In this document: in pieces, positions 1-9,095 of the stretch | Layout of the letters: the number at the start of each line of letters is the position of its first letter | Numbering within the stretch: the stretch's first letter is position 1 | Source: Amycolatopsis mongoliensis | GTDB taxonomy: Bacteria > Actinomycetota > Actinomycetes > Mycobacteriales > Pseudonocardiaceae | NCBI RefSeq assembly: GCF_030285665.1 | Contig: NZ_CP127295.1 | Coordinates: 9,982,001-10,046,000 of the forward strand | Length of the DNA: 64,000 nt | Reading direction: 5' to 3' | Position numbers and translations under genes: made by a program | Notes under the pieces: generated by a model | What the model saw: the letters and a program-made list of their open reading frames with translations, nothing else | The model's database searches: none | Told to the model about the DNA's origin: nothing

Positions 1-34
1 GGACTGAGTTCCGCCCATTTCTCCCCTACCAGAC

Positions 35-50
35 ATTTAGCGTTGCTAAT
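35..50. promoter_or_regulatory. Probable MarR autoregulatory operator
   Basis: TTAGC and GCTAA (37-41 and 45-49) form a perfect 5-bp inverted repeat around a 3-nt spacer, about 30 bp ahead of the MarR start chosen here. MarR regulators usually bind short palindromes over their own promoter. The TTG that would begin the longest frame lies inside this palindrome, which argues for the ATG at 79. Confidence 0.45.
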
Positions 51-78
51 AGATCTGAGTCAGAGCTACCTTGACGGC

Positions 79-519
79 ATGACCGAACTCGCCGAACGGC
101 TGCTCGGCGCCGTCCAGGGGATCCGCCGGGTGGTGCGCCGCCGGGTGCGCGCCGACGTACCCGGCTTCCCGCTGCCCGGCGCGCAGGTCGAGGTCCTGCG
201 CGTGGTGGCCGACCAGCCCGGCGTCGGCGTCGCCGCGGCCGCGCGCGAGCTGCACCTGGCCGCCAACTCGGTCAGCACGCTGGTGAACCAGCTCGTCGAC
301 GCCGGCCTGCTGCGCCGCGAAGCCGACCCCGCCGACCGGCGCGCGGCCCGGCTGGAGGTCACCGACGCCGCGCGCGACCGGATGGCGTCGTGGCGGCGCG
401 CCCGGACCGGGCTCGTCGCCGAAGCGCTCACCGGACTGTCCGAAGAGGACACGGCGGCGATCGAACAGGCGTTGCCGGCGCTCGAGAAACTCATGGGCAT
501 CCTGAAGGAGCAGCCATGA
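79..519 (+). CDS. MarR-family transcriptional regulator
   Basis: This 146-residue protein has the winged-helix layout of MarR: a helical N-terminus, then a DNA-binding region (LHLAANSVSTLVNQLVDAGL followed by a wing with ADRR-type residues) and a C-terminal dimerisation helix. I start it at ATG 79 because the only upstream alternative, TTG 43, falls in the likely operator. Its stop overlaps the next start (ATGA), so it is translationally coupled to the ABC exporter genes. MarR regulators next to DrrAB-type exporters commonly control them in response to a toxic ligand; that role is inferred. Confidence 0.85.
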   Translation: MTELAERLLGAVQGIRRVVRRRVRADVPGFPLPGAQVEVLRVVADQPGVGVAAAARELHLAANSVSTLVNQLVDAGLLRREADPADRRAARLEVTDAARDRMASWRRARTGLVAEALTGLSEEDTAAIEQALPALEKLMGILKEQP

Positions 520-1319
520 CCGAACCCGCGGTGCGGTGCACCGACCTGAGCCACTCGTTCGGCACGACCCGGGCGGTGGACGGCGTCGACCTGGAGATCT
601 CGCCCGGCGAGGTGTTCGGCCTGCTCGGCCCGAACGGCGCCGGCAAGACGACGACGCTGCGGATGATCACCACGCTGCTGCCCACCACGCCGGGCCGCAT
701 CACGGTCTTCGGCGTCGACGTCGCACGCCGCCGGATGGCCGTGCGGCGGCTGATCGGCTACGTCCCGCAGCAGCTGTCGGCCGACGGCGCGCTGACCGGC
801 CGCGAGAACGTCGCGTTGTTCGCACGGCTCTTCGACGTGCCGCGCGCGCGACGCGACGCCGAGGTCCGGCGCGCCCTCGACCTCGTCGGACTGGCGGACG
901 AAGCCGATCGCGTCGCGAAGGGCTACTCCGGCGGCATGATCCGCCGGCTCGAGCTCGCCCAGGCCCTGGTCAGCTCGCCCCGGCTGCTGATCCTCGACGA
1001 GCCGACGATCGGGCTGGACCCGGTCGCCCGCTCGGCCGTGTGGGAGCGGATCACGCAGATCCGCACCGACACCGGCATGACCGTGCTCGTCACCACGCAC
1101 TACATGGACGAGGCCGAGCAGTACTGCGACCGCGTCGCGCTCATGCACACCGGCCGGATCCGGGCGCTGGGCACCCCCGCCGACCTCGAGACCGACCTCG
1201 GCCCGGGGTCCACATTGGACGACGTGTTCCGGGCGGTCACCGGCGACCGCCTCGAGACCGACGAAGGAGGGATCCGCAGTGTCCGTGCCGCTCGCCGCAC
1301 CGCCCGCCGTCTCGGCTGA
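516..1319 (+). CDS. ABC exporter ATP-binding protein, DrrA family
   Basis: Cytoplasmic ATPase subunit of a two-gene drug-type exporter, 267 residues. Walker A is GPNGAGKT (38-45), the signature is YSGGM (137-141) and Walker B LLILDEPT (157-164). The start ATG 516 overlaps the marR stop, and the 3' end overlaps the permease start by 41 bp, so the three genes form one operon. The C-terminus is shorter than in long DrrA proteins. The substrate cannot be read from sequence; daunorubicin-resistance-like exporters have broad hydrophobic substrates. Confidence 0.9.
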   Translation: MTEPAVRCTDLSHSFGTTRAVDGVDLEISPGEVFGLLGPNGAGKTTTLRMITTLLPTTPGRITVFGVDVARRRMAVRRLIGYVPQQLSADGALTGRENVALFARLFDVPRARRDAEVRRALDLVGLADEADRVAKGYSGGMIRRLELAQALVSSPRLLILDEPTIGLDPVARSAVWERITQIRTDTGMTVLVTTHYMDEAEQYCDRVALMHTGRIRALGTPADLETDLGPGSTLDDVFRAVTGDRLETDEGGIRSVRAARRTARRLG

Positions 1320-2100
1320 CCCCGGTCCGCTGCGCCAGGTGCGCATCCTCGCCGCCCGCGTCGGCGCGATGTGCCTGGTGGAGTTGCAGAAGCTGCGCCG
1401 CGACCAGACCGAGCTGCTCACCCGGGCGATCCAGCCCGCGCTGTGGCTGCTGATCTTCGGGGAGACGTTCACGCGCCTGCGCGCGATCCCGACCGGCTCG
1501 ACGCCGTACCTGGACTACCTGGCGCCCGGCATCCTCGCGCAGTCGGCGTTGTTCATCTCGATCTTCTACGGCATCCAGATCATCTGGGAGCGCGACGCGG
1601 GCGTGCTCGCCAAGCTCCTGGTGACCCCGACCCCGCGCGCCGCGCTCGTCGCCGGAAAGGCGTTCGCCGCCGGTGTCCGCGCGCTCGTGCAGGCCCTGAT
1701 GGTGCTGATCCTGGCGGCGATCCTCGGCGTCGGGCTGACCGTGAACCCGCTGAAGCTGCTGGCGATGGCCGTCGTGCTCGTGCTCGGGTCGGCGTTCTTC
1801 TGCTGCCTGTCCATCGTGATCGCCGGGATCGTGCTGTCGCGGGAACGGCTGATGGGCATCGGCCAGGCGATCACGATGCCGCTGTTCTTCGGCTCGAACG
1901 CCCTGTACCCGGTGGACCTGATGCCGTCGTGGCTGAAGGTGCTCAGCCACGTCAACCCGCTGAGCTACCAGGTCGACGCGCTGCGCGGGCTGCTGATCGG
2001 CACCCCGTCGCACCTCGGACTCGACTTCGGCGTGCTGGCCGCGGCGACCGTCGCCGCGATCGCCGTCGCTTCGGCACTGCTCGGCAGGTTGGCCCGGTGA
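1279..2100 (+). CDS. ABC exporter permease, DrrB/ABC-2 family
   Basis: Membrane partner of the preceding ATPase, 273 residues with about six hydrophobic segments typical of ABC-2 permeases. The GTG start at 1279 lies 8 nt after a strong GAAGGAGGG ribosome site inside the end of the ATPase gene. The late motif with NALYPVDLMPSWLKVLSHVNPLSYQVDALRGLL is characteristic of this permease family. With the ATPase it should extrude a hydrophobic compound under control of the MarR protein; the ligand is unknown. Confidence 0.88.
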   Translation: MSVPLAAPPAVSADPGPLRQVRILAARVGAMCLVELQKLRRDQTELLTRAIQPALWLLIFGETFTRLRAIPTGSTPYLDYLAPGILAQSALFISIFYGIQIIWERDAGVLAKLLVTPTPRAALVAGKAFAAGVRALVQALMVLILAAILGVGLTVNPLKLLAMAVVLVLGSAFFCCLSIVIAGIVLSRERLMGIGQAITMPLFFGSNALYPVDLMPSWLKVLSHVNPLSYQVDALRGLLIGTPSHLGLDFGVLAAATVAAIAVASALLGRLAR

Positions 2101-2136
2101 GGCACATGTCTCACCGAACGGAACCTTTATCGCGGA

Positions 2137-4257
2137 ATGCCTAATCTTGATTCCGTGAATCGTGGCCGGGGCGTGGTCCCCTTTGTCGGATTGTGCGTGC
2201 TCGCCGGAATTCTGGTGGCCGGGACGGCGGCGCCCGCCGCCATCGGCGCGGGCTTGTTGTCGAATCAGGTCAGCGATTCGGTCGACGCCATTTCCGCCCA
2301 GCTGGCCGCCGCCGATCCGCCGCTGACCACGACGGTGACCGACCGGGACGGCACGCCGATCGCGACGCTGTACGCGCAGTACCGCCTGCCGGTGACCCCG
2401 GCGGGTATCGCGACGACGATGAAGGCCGCCATCATCGGGATCGAGGACCGCCGGTTCTACACCGAAGGCGGCGTCGACCTGCAGGGCATGCTCCGCGCAG
2501 CGGTCAACGACAGCGCCGGCGGGTCGCTGCAGGGCGCGTCGACGATCACCCAGCAGTACGTCAAGAACTACCTCGTCAACGTCGTCGACCGGAACAACCC
2601 GATCGCGCAGCAGGAAGACCGCGAAGACTCGCTCGCGCGCAAGCTGCGTGAGGCGAAAATGGCCGTCCAGCTCAACGACACCACGAGCAAGGACGACATT
2701 CTGGCGAATTACCTCAACGTGGTCGAATTCAGCGGAACCGTGTACGGGGTCGGCGCCGCGGCGAAAGCCTACTTCGGGACGACGGCGGACAAACTGACCG
2801 TGCCGCAGGCGGCGTTGCTCGCCGGAATGGTGAACAACCCCAGCGTCTACAACCCGTACACGCACCCGGACAAGGCTCTGCAGCGGCGCAACCTCGTCAT
2901 CGACGCCATGGTCACCAACGGCTCCCTCCCGGCGTCCTACGCGGCCACGGCGAAGGCGGCACCGCTCGGGCTGCTGCCGAACGGGCCGGTCACACCGTCC
3001 GGAACGTGCATGGGCGCGGCGCCGGACGCGGGGTTCTTCTGCGCGTACGCGGAAAGCTACCTGGTGCACGCCGGGTTCACCGCGGACCAGCTGGCCACCG
3101 GCGGCTACACGGTCAAGACCACCCTCGATCCGCGCGTCTCCCAGGTGACGAAGGACGCCGTCGACGCGAACGTGCCGACCACGCAGGACGGCGTGGCGAA
3201 CACCTTCGCCGTCGTGCAGCCGGGCTCGGGCGGCCACCAGGTGCTCGCCATGGTCGCCAACCGCAACTACGGCACGGACCCGGCGCAGGGCGAGACGTCC
3301 ACCGACATCGTCGCGGACGCCAGCAACGAGTTCGGCGCGGGTTCGTCGTTCAAGATCTTCACCTCGGCCGCGGCGCTCGTCACCGGCAAGGCGGGCCTGG
3401 AGACGCCGCTGCCCAACCCGGACAGCCAGTGCTTCACGCCGCCGGACGCCGACGCGCACACGGCGTGCTACACCGTCCACAACGACGGTCACTACGCCGA
3501 CCCGATCACCCTCGCCGACGGTCTCGCGACGTCGCCGAACGTCGCCTTCGTCGGGCTCGAGAGCCAGGTCGGGATGCCCGCCGTGCTCGACATGGCGTAC
3601 AAGCTGGGCCTGCGGAACACCCTCGCGACCAACGACGCCGGGGCCGCGCCGAACCCCGCGTCGAGCAACCCGCAGTACAACGAGCCGCAGTCGAAGTACT
3701 TCCGGAACCTGCTGTCGTTCACCCTGGGCAACAGCCCGGTCAGCCCGCTGGAGATGGCGAACGTCTCGGCGACGCTGATGAGCGGCGGTGTCTGGTGCCC
3801 ACCGAACCCGATCCTGTCGGTGACGGACCGGAACGGGAACGCCGTGCCGGTGCAGCAGCAAGCGTGCGAGCAGGTCATCCCGGCCGGCGTGGCGAACACC
3901 CTCGAGGCGGGCCTGAGCAAGGACACGACGGACGGCACGTCGGCCCAGGCCGCCCACGCGGCCGGCTGGACCCGCCCCGACATCGGCAAGACCGGCACGA
4001 CGCAGCAGAGCGAGTCCGTGGCGTTCGTCGGCGGCGTCGACGGCTACGCGGTCTCGTCGATGGTGTTCGCCGACGGCCCGCGCCCGCGCGAAATCTGCCC
4101 GGGCACACCGGTGCACCTGGGCGACTGCGGCCACGGCGCGTTCGGCGGCACGGTCGCCGCACCGCCGTACTTCCACGCGATGAGCGAGTTGCTCGCGGGG
4201 GTGCCGGACCAGGCGATCCCCGGCCCGGACCCGGCGTACCTGACCGCGCGGACCTAG
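2137..4257 (+). CDS. Bifunctional class A penicillin-binding protein
   Basis: Peptidoglycan glycosyltransferase plus transpeptidase, 706 residues, anchored by one N-terminal membrane segment (about 13-40). The GT51 domain shows EDRRFYTEGGVD with catalytic E103 and QGASTITQQ (132-140). The transpeptidase domain shows SSFK (nucleophile S403, K406), SPN (466-468) and KTGTT (618-622). It polymerises and crosslinks cell-wall glycan outside the membrane. The C-terminus ends soon after the transpeptidase domain, with no PASTA repeats or long proline-rich tail, unlike PonA1-type proteins. The stop codon shares CTAG with the convergent next gene. Confidence 0.93.
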   Translation: MPNLDSVNRGRGVVPFVGLCVLAGILVAGTAAPAAIGAGLLSNQVSDSVDAISAQLAAADPPLTTTVTDRDGTPIATLYAQYRLPVTPAGIATTMKAAIIGIEDRRFYTEGGVDLQGMLRAAVNDSAGGSLQGASTITQQYVKNYLVNVVDRNNPIAQQEDREDSLARKLREAKMAVQLNDTTSKDDILANYLNVVEFSGTVYGVGAAAKAYFGTTADKLTVPQAALLAGMVNNPSVYNPYTHPDKALQRRNLVIDAMVTNGSLPASYAATAKAAPLGLLPNGPVTPSGTCMGAAPDAGFFCAYAESYLVHAGFTADQLATGGYTVKTTLDPRVSQVTKDAVDANVPTTQDGVANTFAVVQPGSGGHQVLAMVANRNYGTDPAQGETSTDIVADASNEFGAGSSFKIFTSAAALVTGKAGLETPLPNPDSQCFTPPDADAHTACYTVHNDGHYADPITLADGLATSPNVAFVGLESQVGMPAVLDMAYKLGLRNTLATNDAGAAPNPASSNPQYNEPQSKYFRNLLSFTLGNSPVSPLEMANVSATLMSGGVWCPPNPILSVTDRNGNAVPVQQQACEQVIPAGVANTLEAGLSKDTTDGTSAQAAHAAGWTRPDIGKTGTTQQSESVAFVGGVDGYAVSSMVFADGPRPREICPGTPVHLGDCGHGAFGGTVAAPPYFHAMSELLAGVPDQAIPGPDPAYLTART

Positions 4258-4685
4258 CGCGGTTCGAGGAAGACGAGCGGGATCTCACGCTCGGTCTTCG
4301 TCTGGTACTGCGCGTAGTTCTTGAAGTCGCCGGAGATCTTCAGCCAGAGCTTCGCGCGTTCGTCGGCGTCGGCGACCCGCGCGTGCATCGGCCGCTTCGG
4401 GGCGCCCTTGAGCGACACCTCGACGGCCGGGTTGTCGCGCAGGTTGAGGAACCACGCGGGGTGCGTGTCGTCCCCGCCGCGCGAAGCCACGACGACCAGC
4501 GTGTCGCCTTCCTGGTGCGGCGAAGTCAGCAGGACCGACCGCGGCTGCCCGCTCTTGCGGCCGGTGGTGGTGAGCTCCAGGACCGGCATGGCGGCGTGCC
4601 AGCCCACCCGGCCGCCCGTGAGCTTGATCAGGCCGCGGTGCACGGCGTTCATGGTCTTGAGGGCGAAATCGCTCGGCATGATCAC
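4254..4685 (-). CDS. Deazaflavin-dependent nitroreductase family protein (DDN-like)
   Basis: A 143-residue split-barrel protein of the F420H2-dependent nitroreductase family common in actinobacteria. It has the family pattern TTGRKSGQPRSVLLT near residue 40 and the VVVASRGGDDTHPAWFLNLRDNP block that contacts the cofactor. It likely reduces quinones or other electrophiles using F420; the substrate is unknown. The start may be GTG 4685 or ATG 4679. It is convergent with the penicillin-binding protein gene and both stop codons lie in the same CTAG (4254-4257). Confidence 0.85.
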   Translation of the reverse strand: MIMPSDFALKTMNAVHRGLIKLTGGRVGWHAAMPVLELTTTGRKSGQPRSVLLTSPHQEGDTLVVVASRGGDDTHPAWFLNLRDNPAVEVSLKGAPKRPMHARVADADERAKLWLKISGDFKNYAQYQTKTEREIPLVFLEPR

Positions 4686-4780
4686 AATCTAGCCCCCGAG
4701 TTCGGGGAAACCGCCACGCGGCGGCGCACCGGTGTGCGAGGCTGCGCGGCGAACACAGGACCTGGGAGAAAGAAGTACCG

Positions 4781-5227
4781 ATGCTGATCTGGGGCTGGCG
4801 AACGCGGATCTACGTGCTGGCGATGACGACCTTCCTGTGCGGCCGGTGCGGCAACCCCGCCTCGCACGCGGTGCGCAAGGCGGTCACGAAGTTCACCCTC
4901 TTCTTCATCCCGCTCTTCCCGATCGGCGTCAAGTACTCCGCGCAGTGCACGTTCTGCGGGATCGAGAACCGGATCCCGAAGGAGGACGCCGTCCGCCTGC
5001 AGGCGCAGGAGGAGCAGGGGCAGCAGCAGGCGCCGGGGTACCCGCAGCAGCCGCCGTCGCAGGGTTTCCCGCAGCAGGGGGCGCCGCAGGGCTTCCAGCA
5101 GGCGCCGCACCCGTCCCAGCCGCAGGGTTTCCCGCAGCCGCAGCACCCGTCGCAGGGGGCTCAGCAGCAGTATCCGCAGCAGGGCCAGTTCCCCCAGCAG
5201 GGTCAGTTTCCCCACCAGGGCAGCTGA
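4781..5227 (+). CDS. Zinc-ribbon protein with Gln/Pro-rich tail
   Basis: A 148-residue protein in two parts. The N-terminal 70 residues hold two CxxC pairs (CGRC and CTFC) about 33 residues apart that should form a zinc ribbon, with a hydrophobic stretch FTLFFIPLFPIGVKYS between them that may touch the membrane. From residue 80 on, the chain is low-complexity Q, P and G (repeats such as QGFPQ), likely disordered. Similar zinc-ribbon proteins occur widely in actinomycetes without known function. Confidence 0.75.
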   Translation: MLIWGWRTRIYVLAMTTFLCGRCGNPASHAVRKAVTKFTLFFIPLFPIGVKYSAQCTFCGIENRIPKEDAVRLQAQEEQGQQQAPGYPQQPPSQGFPQQGAPQGFQQAPHPSQPQGFPQPQHPSQGAQQQYPQQGQFPQQGQFPHQGS

Positions 5228-5370
5228 TCCGGCCGACGCTCGAGCGCCGGAACTGTCACTGACCGGCCTCGGGGGTCGGAAGCCTGGGCCGTCCTTTTCG
5301 GACAATCAGGCACAAAACTCGCTTTACCGACCTCCCCGCAATCAGGCGAGGGCTACCTGCGGCCGGCGCG

Positions 5371-5967
5371 TCAGGCACCGACCGGCGCGAACCGCGTGGC
5401 CCGGCGCGCGATCAGGGCCGACATCCCGGCGAACCGGCCGTAAACCGCCGCGAGCAGCACCACGTCGACCGCGGCCGCCGCGCCACCCTCGCGCGCCTGT
5501 TCGCGCAGCCCCCGCTCCGCCGCCACGGCGAGCGCGACGGCGTCGCCCACCCCGGCGTCACCTTCCCCGGCGAGCAGCCCCTGCAACGCCCTGGCGGCCG
5601 CCACCGCGTGCCCGCCCAGCCGCCCGAGCGCGGGCCGCACGTCCACCGGCACCCGCCGCGGCTCCGCGACCTCCCGCGCAAGACCACCCATCCGAGTGAG
5701 ATCCGCGGCGGTGTGGGCGGCCGCGACGACCGCCTTCACGTCCTCCTCCCGCGGCGCGTGCAGGGCCAGCAGCGCACACGCCTGGTCCTCGCACGCGGCC
5801 CCGAGCGCGGCGATCGCGGCAACGTCTTCCCGCACCCGTCCGCCCAGCGTGTGGTCACTTTCGAGGACGGAACGGGTGGCCTCTTCGAACGCGTTCGCGA
5901 CCAGCGCGCACAGGTCCGCCAGCCGGTGGGCGAGCGTGCCCAGCTCCTTCTGAAACGCCGTCGGCAT
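5371..5967 (-). CDS. PhoU-like domain protein
   Basis: A 198-residue helical protein with a PhoU pattern: [32 protein letters not shown] at the start, and [43 protein letters not shown] in the middle, matching the second helix of PhoU with the DLxRMG motif. PhoU proteins modulate phosphate uptake and PhoR signalling. No pst genes are beside it, so it may be an accessory PhoU paralogue. The start ATG 5967 begins at the conserved N-terminus; the longer frame upstream is antisense to ssb. Confidence 0.75.
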   Translation of the reverse strand: MPTAFQKELGTLAHRLADLCALVANAFEEATRSVLESDHTLGGRVREDVAAIAALGAACEDQACALLALHAPREEDVKAVVAAAHTAADLTRMGGLAREVAEPRRVPVDVRPALGRLGGHAVAAARALQGLLAGEGDAGVGDAVALAVAAERGLREQAREGGAAAAVDVVLLAAVYGRFAGMSALIARRATRFAPVGA

Positions 5968-6093
5968 GGCGGCAGGAAACCAGCCCGGCCGGGTGTCGGC
6001 ATCTCGTCGCCCGGCCCGGAACTGTCGGACCCCCGTGCTCTCCTCGTCGGCGAGAGCGGTGCACCCCGCACCCGGAGGAGAAGGAGGAGACCG

Positions 6094-6528
6094 ATGGCAG
6101 GCGAAACGCTGGTCACCGTGGTCGGCAACCTGACGACCGACCCCGAGCTGCGGTTCACCCCGTCCGGCGCCGCGGTCGCGAACTTCACGGTCGCGTCCAC
6201 GCCGCGCACGTTCGACCGCGAGTCCGGCGCCTGGCGCGACGGCGAGGCGCTGTTCCTGCGCTGCAGCCTGTGGCGGCAGTACGCGGAGAACGTCGCGGAG
6301 TCGCTCGGCCGCGGAGCCCGCGTGCTCGTCCACGGCCGGCTGAGACAGCGGTCGTACGACACGAAGGAGGGCGAGAAGCGCACCGTGACGGAGCTGGACG
6401 TCGACGAGATCGGCCCGGCCCTGCGGTACGCCACGGCGAAGGTGACCAGGCTCAGCCGGGCCGCGGGCGGCGAGGCGAGCAGTTCGTGGACACCGGAGCC
6501 GGCGGTCGCCGGGTCGCCTCCGTTCTGA
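6094..6528 (+). CDS. Single-stranded DNA-binding protein, SsbB-like paralogue
   Basis: A 144-residue OB-fold SSB ([29 protein letters not shown], then [44 protein letters not shown]). It starts at ATG 6094, after AAGGAGGA. It is shorter than the primary actinomycete SSB. Its tail ends GSPPF, with the final aromatic residue but none of the acidic residues (usually DDDIPF) that recruit partner proteins. This fits the second SSB of Streptomyces-type bacteria, which lacks the partner-binding tip and is linked to sporulation or competence rather than to replication. Confidence 0.9.
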   Translation: MAGETLVTVVGNLTTDPELRFTPSGAAVANFTVASTPRTFDRESGAWRDGEALFLRCSLWRQYAENVAESLGRGARVLVHGRLRQRSYDTKEGEKRTVTELDVDEIGPALRYATAKVTRLSRAAGGEASSSWTPEPAVAGSPPF

Positions 6529-6711
6529 GCCCTTCCGGGCTCGTCCGGCGTCCGAACGCCGTCGACGGGAAATCGACCCGGGCTCGACCGGCGGCGGTGA
6601 CGATGGACGGACGCTTCTGGCCGGGCCGGTTCCGGATGTGCTGTCGAAATCCCGTCAGCTGGTTCGACGCATGGGTAGGACGAGGTCGAACCACGAGCGG
6701 GAGGGACCGAG

Positions 6712-7005
6712 ATGAACGGGAACGAACAGACCGCAACGCCGGCCGTGCGCCCCCTGGTGAACCACCGGATGCTGGCGATGCTGCGAGCGGTCGGTGTGGG
6801 CCGCGGCCGGGTCTCCTGCAGCAGCGAGCCCGATTTGTTCATCGACGGCCTGTCGTGCGGCGACCAGTTCGCCGCGCACGCACTGGCCCACCAGGGCCTG
6901 GTCCGCGCGGGCCGCCCCGGTCTGCCGGGCGAGCTGGTCCCGGCGATCCTGACGGCCGAGGGCCGGGCGGTCGTCACGGCGCAGCAGCAGCACCACGCCG
7001 CCTGA
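6712..7005 (+). CDS. Conserved small protein of unknown function
   Basis: I do not recognise this 97-residue protein. It starts at ATG 6712 after GGGAGGGACCGAG, a good ribosome site. It has no membrane segment and no signal. Two cysteines (CSSEPDLF and SCGDQF) lie in the middle. The short helical pattern with GLVRAGRPGLPGELVPAILTAEGRAVV resembles a truncated winged helix but I cannot assign it. Coding character (GC at third positions) supports a real gene. Confidence 0.6.
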   Translation: MNGNEQTATPAVRPLVNHRMLAMLRAVGVGRGRVSCSSEPDLFIDGLSCGDQFAAHALAHQGLVRAGRPGLPGELVPAILTAEGRAVVTAQQQHHAA

Positions 7006-7140
7006 CCCGGCGGCGCGAAGATTGACAACTCCACAAAGCGAACACGGCCGTCCCCGCGCCTCGCGGCCCGACCCACCCGGGGCCTCCCGTCCGCTCACCG
7101 AGACCGAGTGCGGGCGGGGCACGCGACTACCGTGGCGGAC

Positions 7141-8145
7141 ATGAGCAACACCGAGGCCGCCCCCGCCGAGCTCGCTTGTGGCGACCGGGCCACGACCGCC
7201 GACCCCGAGCACCCGGCCCTCGAGATCCTCACCCCGCGTGAGGTGCCCCTGGGCGGCCCGCGAGCGATGCGCGTCCGGCGGACGCTCCCCCAGCGGTCGC
7301 GGTCGCTGATCGGCGCCTGGTGCTTCGCCGACCACTACGGCCCGACCGACGCGACCGGCGCGATGGACGTCGCCCCGCACCCGCACACCGGCCTGCAGAC
7401 GGTGAGCTGGCTGTTCGCCGGCGAGATCGAGCACCGCGACAGCCTGGGCACGCACGCCGTGATCCGCCCCGGCGAGCTGAACCTGATGACCGGCGGGCAC
7501 GGCATCTGCCACTCGGAGGTCTCGACCGGCGCCACGAAGACGCTGCACGGCGTCCAGCTCTGGGTGGCGCTGCCCGAGCGGCACCGGCACACGGCGCGCG
7601 CCTTCGACCACTACGTGCCCTCGGTGAACCGGATCGAGGGCGCCGAGATCCGGGTGTTCCTCGGATCGCTGGCCGGGCGCACCTCCCCGATCCCGACGTT
7701 CACCCCGCTCCTGGGCGCGGAGATCGTGCTGGGCCCGGACGCCCACATGTCGCTCGGCGTCGACCCCCGCTTCGAGCACGGCATCCTGGCCGACACCGGC
7801 GACGTCGTCGTCGCGGGCACCCGCGTCCGCGCGGGCGAGCTGGGCTACATCGGCATCGGCGTGCGCTCCCTGACGCTGAGCAACCGGGGCACGGCGCCGG
7901 CCCGGTTCCTCCTGCTGGGCGGGACCCCGTTCGACGAAGAGATCCTGATGTGGTGGAACTTCGTCGGCCGGACCCACGAGGAGATCGTCGCCTTCCGCGA
8001 GGCCTGGCAGGCGGAGTCCGACCAGTTCGGCAGCGTCACCGGCTGTACGGGCACCCCGCAGCGGCTGCCGGCTCCGGAGCTGCCGGCGGTCCGCATCAAA
8101 CCGCGCCGGAACCCGGCTTCAGGTCAGGAAGCCCGCCACGGCTGA
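7141..8145 (+). CDS. Pirin family protein
   Basis: Cupin-fold protein of 334 residues. The N-terminal cupin has the metal ligands in APHPHTGLQTVSWLF and the GGHGICHSE block, both typical of pirin; the C-terminal cupin ends with FNEEI-like TPFDEEILMWWNFVGRTHEEI. Bacterial pirins include quercetin dioxygenases and stress-linked proteins; the substrate here is unknown. I choose ATG 7141; an upstream GTG at 7108 is in frame. The 3' end overlaps the convergent hydrolase gene by 27 bp. Confidence 0.9.
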   Translation: MSNTEAAPAELACGDRATTADPEHPALEILTPREVPLGGPRAMRVRRTLPQRSRSLIGAWCFADHYGPTDATGAMDVAPHPHTGLQTVSWLFAGEIEHRDSLGTHAVIRPGELNLMTGGHGICHSEVSTGATKTLHGVQLWVALPERHRHTARAFDHYVPSVNRIEGAEIRVFLGSLAGRTSPIPTFTPLLGAEIVLGPDAHMSLGVDPRFEHGILADTGDVVVAGTRVRAGELGYIGIGVRSLTLSNRGTAPARFLLLGGTPFDEEILMWWNFVGRTHEEIVAFREAWQAESDQFGSVTGCTGTPQRLPAPELPAVRIKPRRNPASGQEARHG

Positions 8146-8961
8146 CACGAACGCGGCCGCGTCGTCCAGCCAGGGATAGTGCGCGGCGCCGGACAGGGCG
8201 ACGACCCGCGCATCCGGGAACAGCGCGGCGAACTCGACGGCGACCGCCGGGCTGGCGATCCAGTCCAGCTCACCCGCCAGCACCAGCACGGGAGCCTCGA
8301 CGGCACCGAGCGCGGCCCGGGTGCGCCCGGGTTCGAAAGCACCGTCGGCGTTGTAGACGCGCGCGGCGGCGCCGTTGCGCTGACCGGGCTCGGCGGCCTG
8401 GTGCCGCCGGGCGGCGTCGTCCCAGCGGCCGTAGTACATCGGCGCCATGGCGGCCCAGTCGGCGCGGGTCGCCGTCCGGGCGGCGATCGCCTCGTAGGCC
8501 GCGGCGGCCGCGTCGAACCAGGGGGCGCCGGCACGCCGGGCCATGATCCGCCGCCGGTCGGCGACGGGCAGCTGCAAGCCGACCGCCCGCGGACTGGGCG
8601 CGACGAGCGCGAGCCGGCGCAGCCGCCCGGGATACCGGACGGCGTAGAGGACGGCGAGGCTCGCTCCGGCCGAGTGCCCCAGCAGGTCGAACCGCTCGAG
8701 GCCGAGGTGCTTGCGCAGTGCTTCGACGTCCTCGACCTGCCGATCGCACCGATAGGTCGAGGGATCACCGGGCGCCTCGGAGTCCCCCGTCCCCCGCAAA
8801 TCCAGCACGGCGAGCCGCCGCCGGTCGCCGAGCCCGCCGAGATCCCCCAGGTAGGCCCCGGCCCGCATGGGCCCGCCGGGCAGGCAGACAAGAGGCTCAC
8901 CGCCGGAGCCGGAAAGGCGAAAGGCGAGCGCGGTCCCATCCGGCGCGGAGAAGATCGGCAT
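8119..8961 (-). CDS. Alpha/beta hydrolase (proline iminopeptidase-like)
   Basis: A 280-residue cytosolic alpha/beta hydrolase. The oxyanion region is LPGGPMRAG (27-35), the nucleophile elbow is GHSAGAS with Ser97, the acid is likely in GELDW, and the histidine is in GAAHYPWLDD near the C-terminus. RGTGDS is typical of prolyl iminopeptidase-type enzymes, but the substrate cannot be inferred. The start ATG 8961 is chosen because the conserved N-terminus MPIFSAPDGTALAF begins there. Confidence 0.85.
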   Translation of the reverse strand: MPIFSAPDGTALAFRLSGSGGEPLVCLPGGPMRAGAYLGDLGGLGDRRRLAVLDLRGTGDSEAPGDPSTYRCDRQVEDVEALRKHLGLERFDLLGHSAGASLAVLYAVRYPGRLRRLALVAPSPRAVGLQLPVADRRRIMARRAGAPWFDAAAAAYEAIAARTATRADWAAMAPMYYGRWDDAARRHQAAEPGQRNGAAARVYNADGAFEPGRTRAALGAVEAPVLVLAGELDWIASPAVAVEFAALFPDARVVALSGAAHYPWLDDAAAFVSAVAGFLT

Positions 8962-9095
8962 CCCCGACCCTGACACTGCCCAGGCGGCCCGGGCAACCCT
9001 CACCCGGCAATCGTCCGGCCACGCCACCCTGACGATCTCTCTCGCGCGACCTCGTCCCCTCACCACGCGGGGCACGCACGGCAAGTCGCCTGCCG

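Noticed and set aside
43..78. TTG 43 as start of the first MarR gene
   Set aside because: It lies inside the TTAGC-GCTAA palindrome, lacks a ribosome site, and the conserved protein starts at ATG 79.
1237..4176. A 979-codon minus-strand frame opposite the ABC permease and penicillin-binding protein
   Set aside because: Antisense shadow; no recognisable domain, and the plus strand encodes well-conserved proteins.
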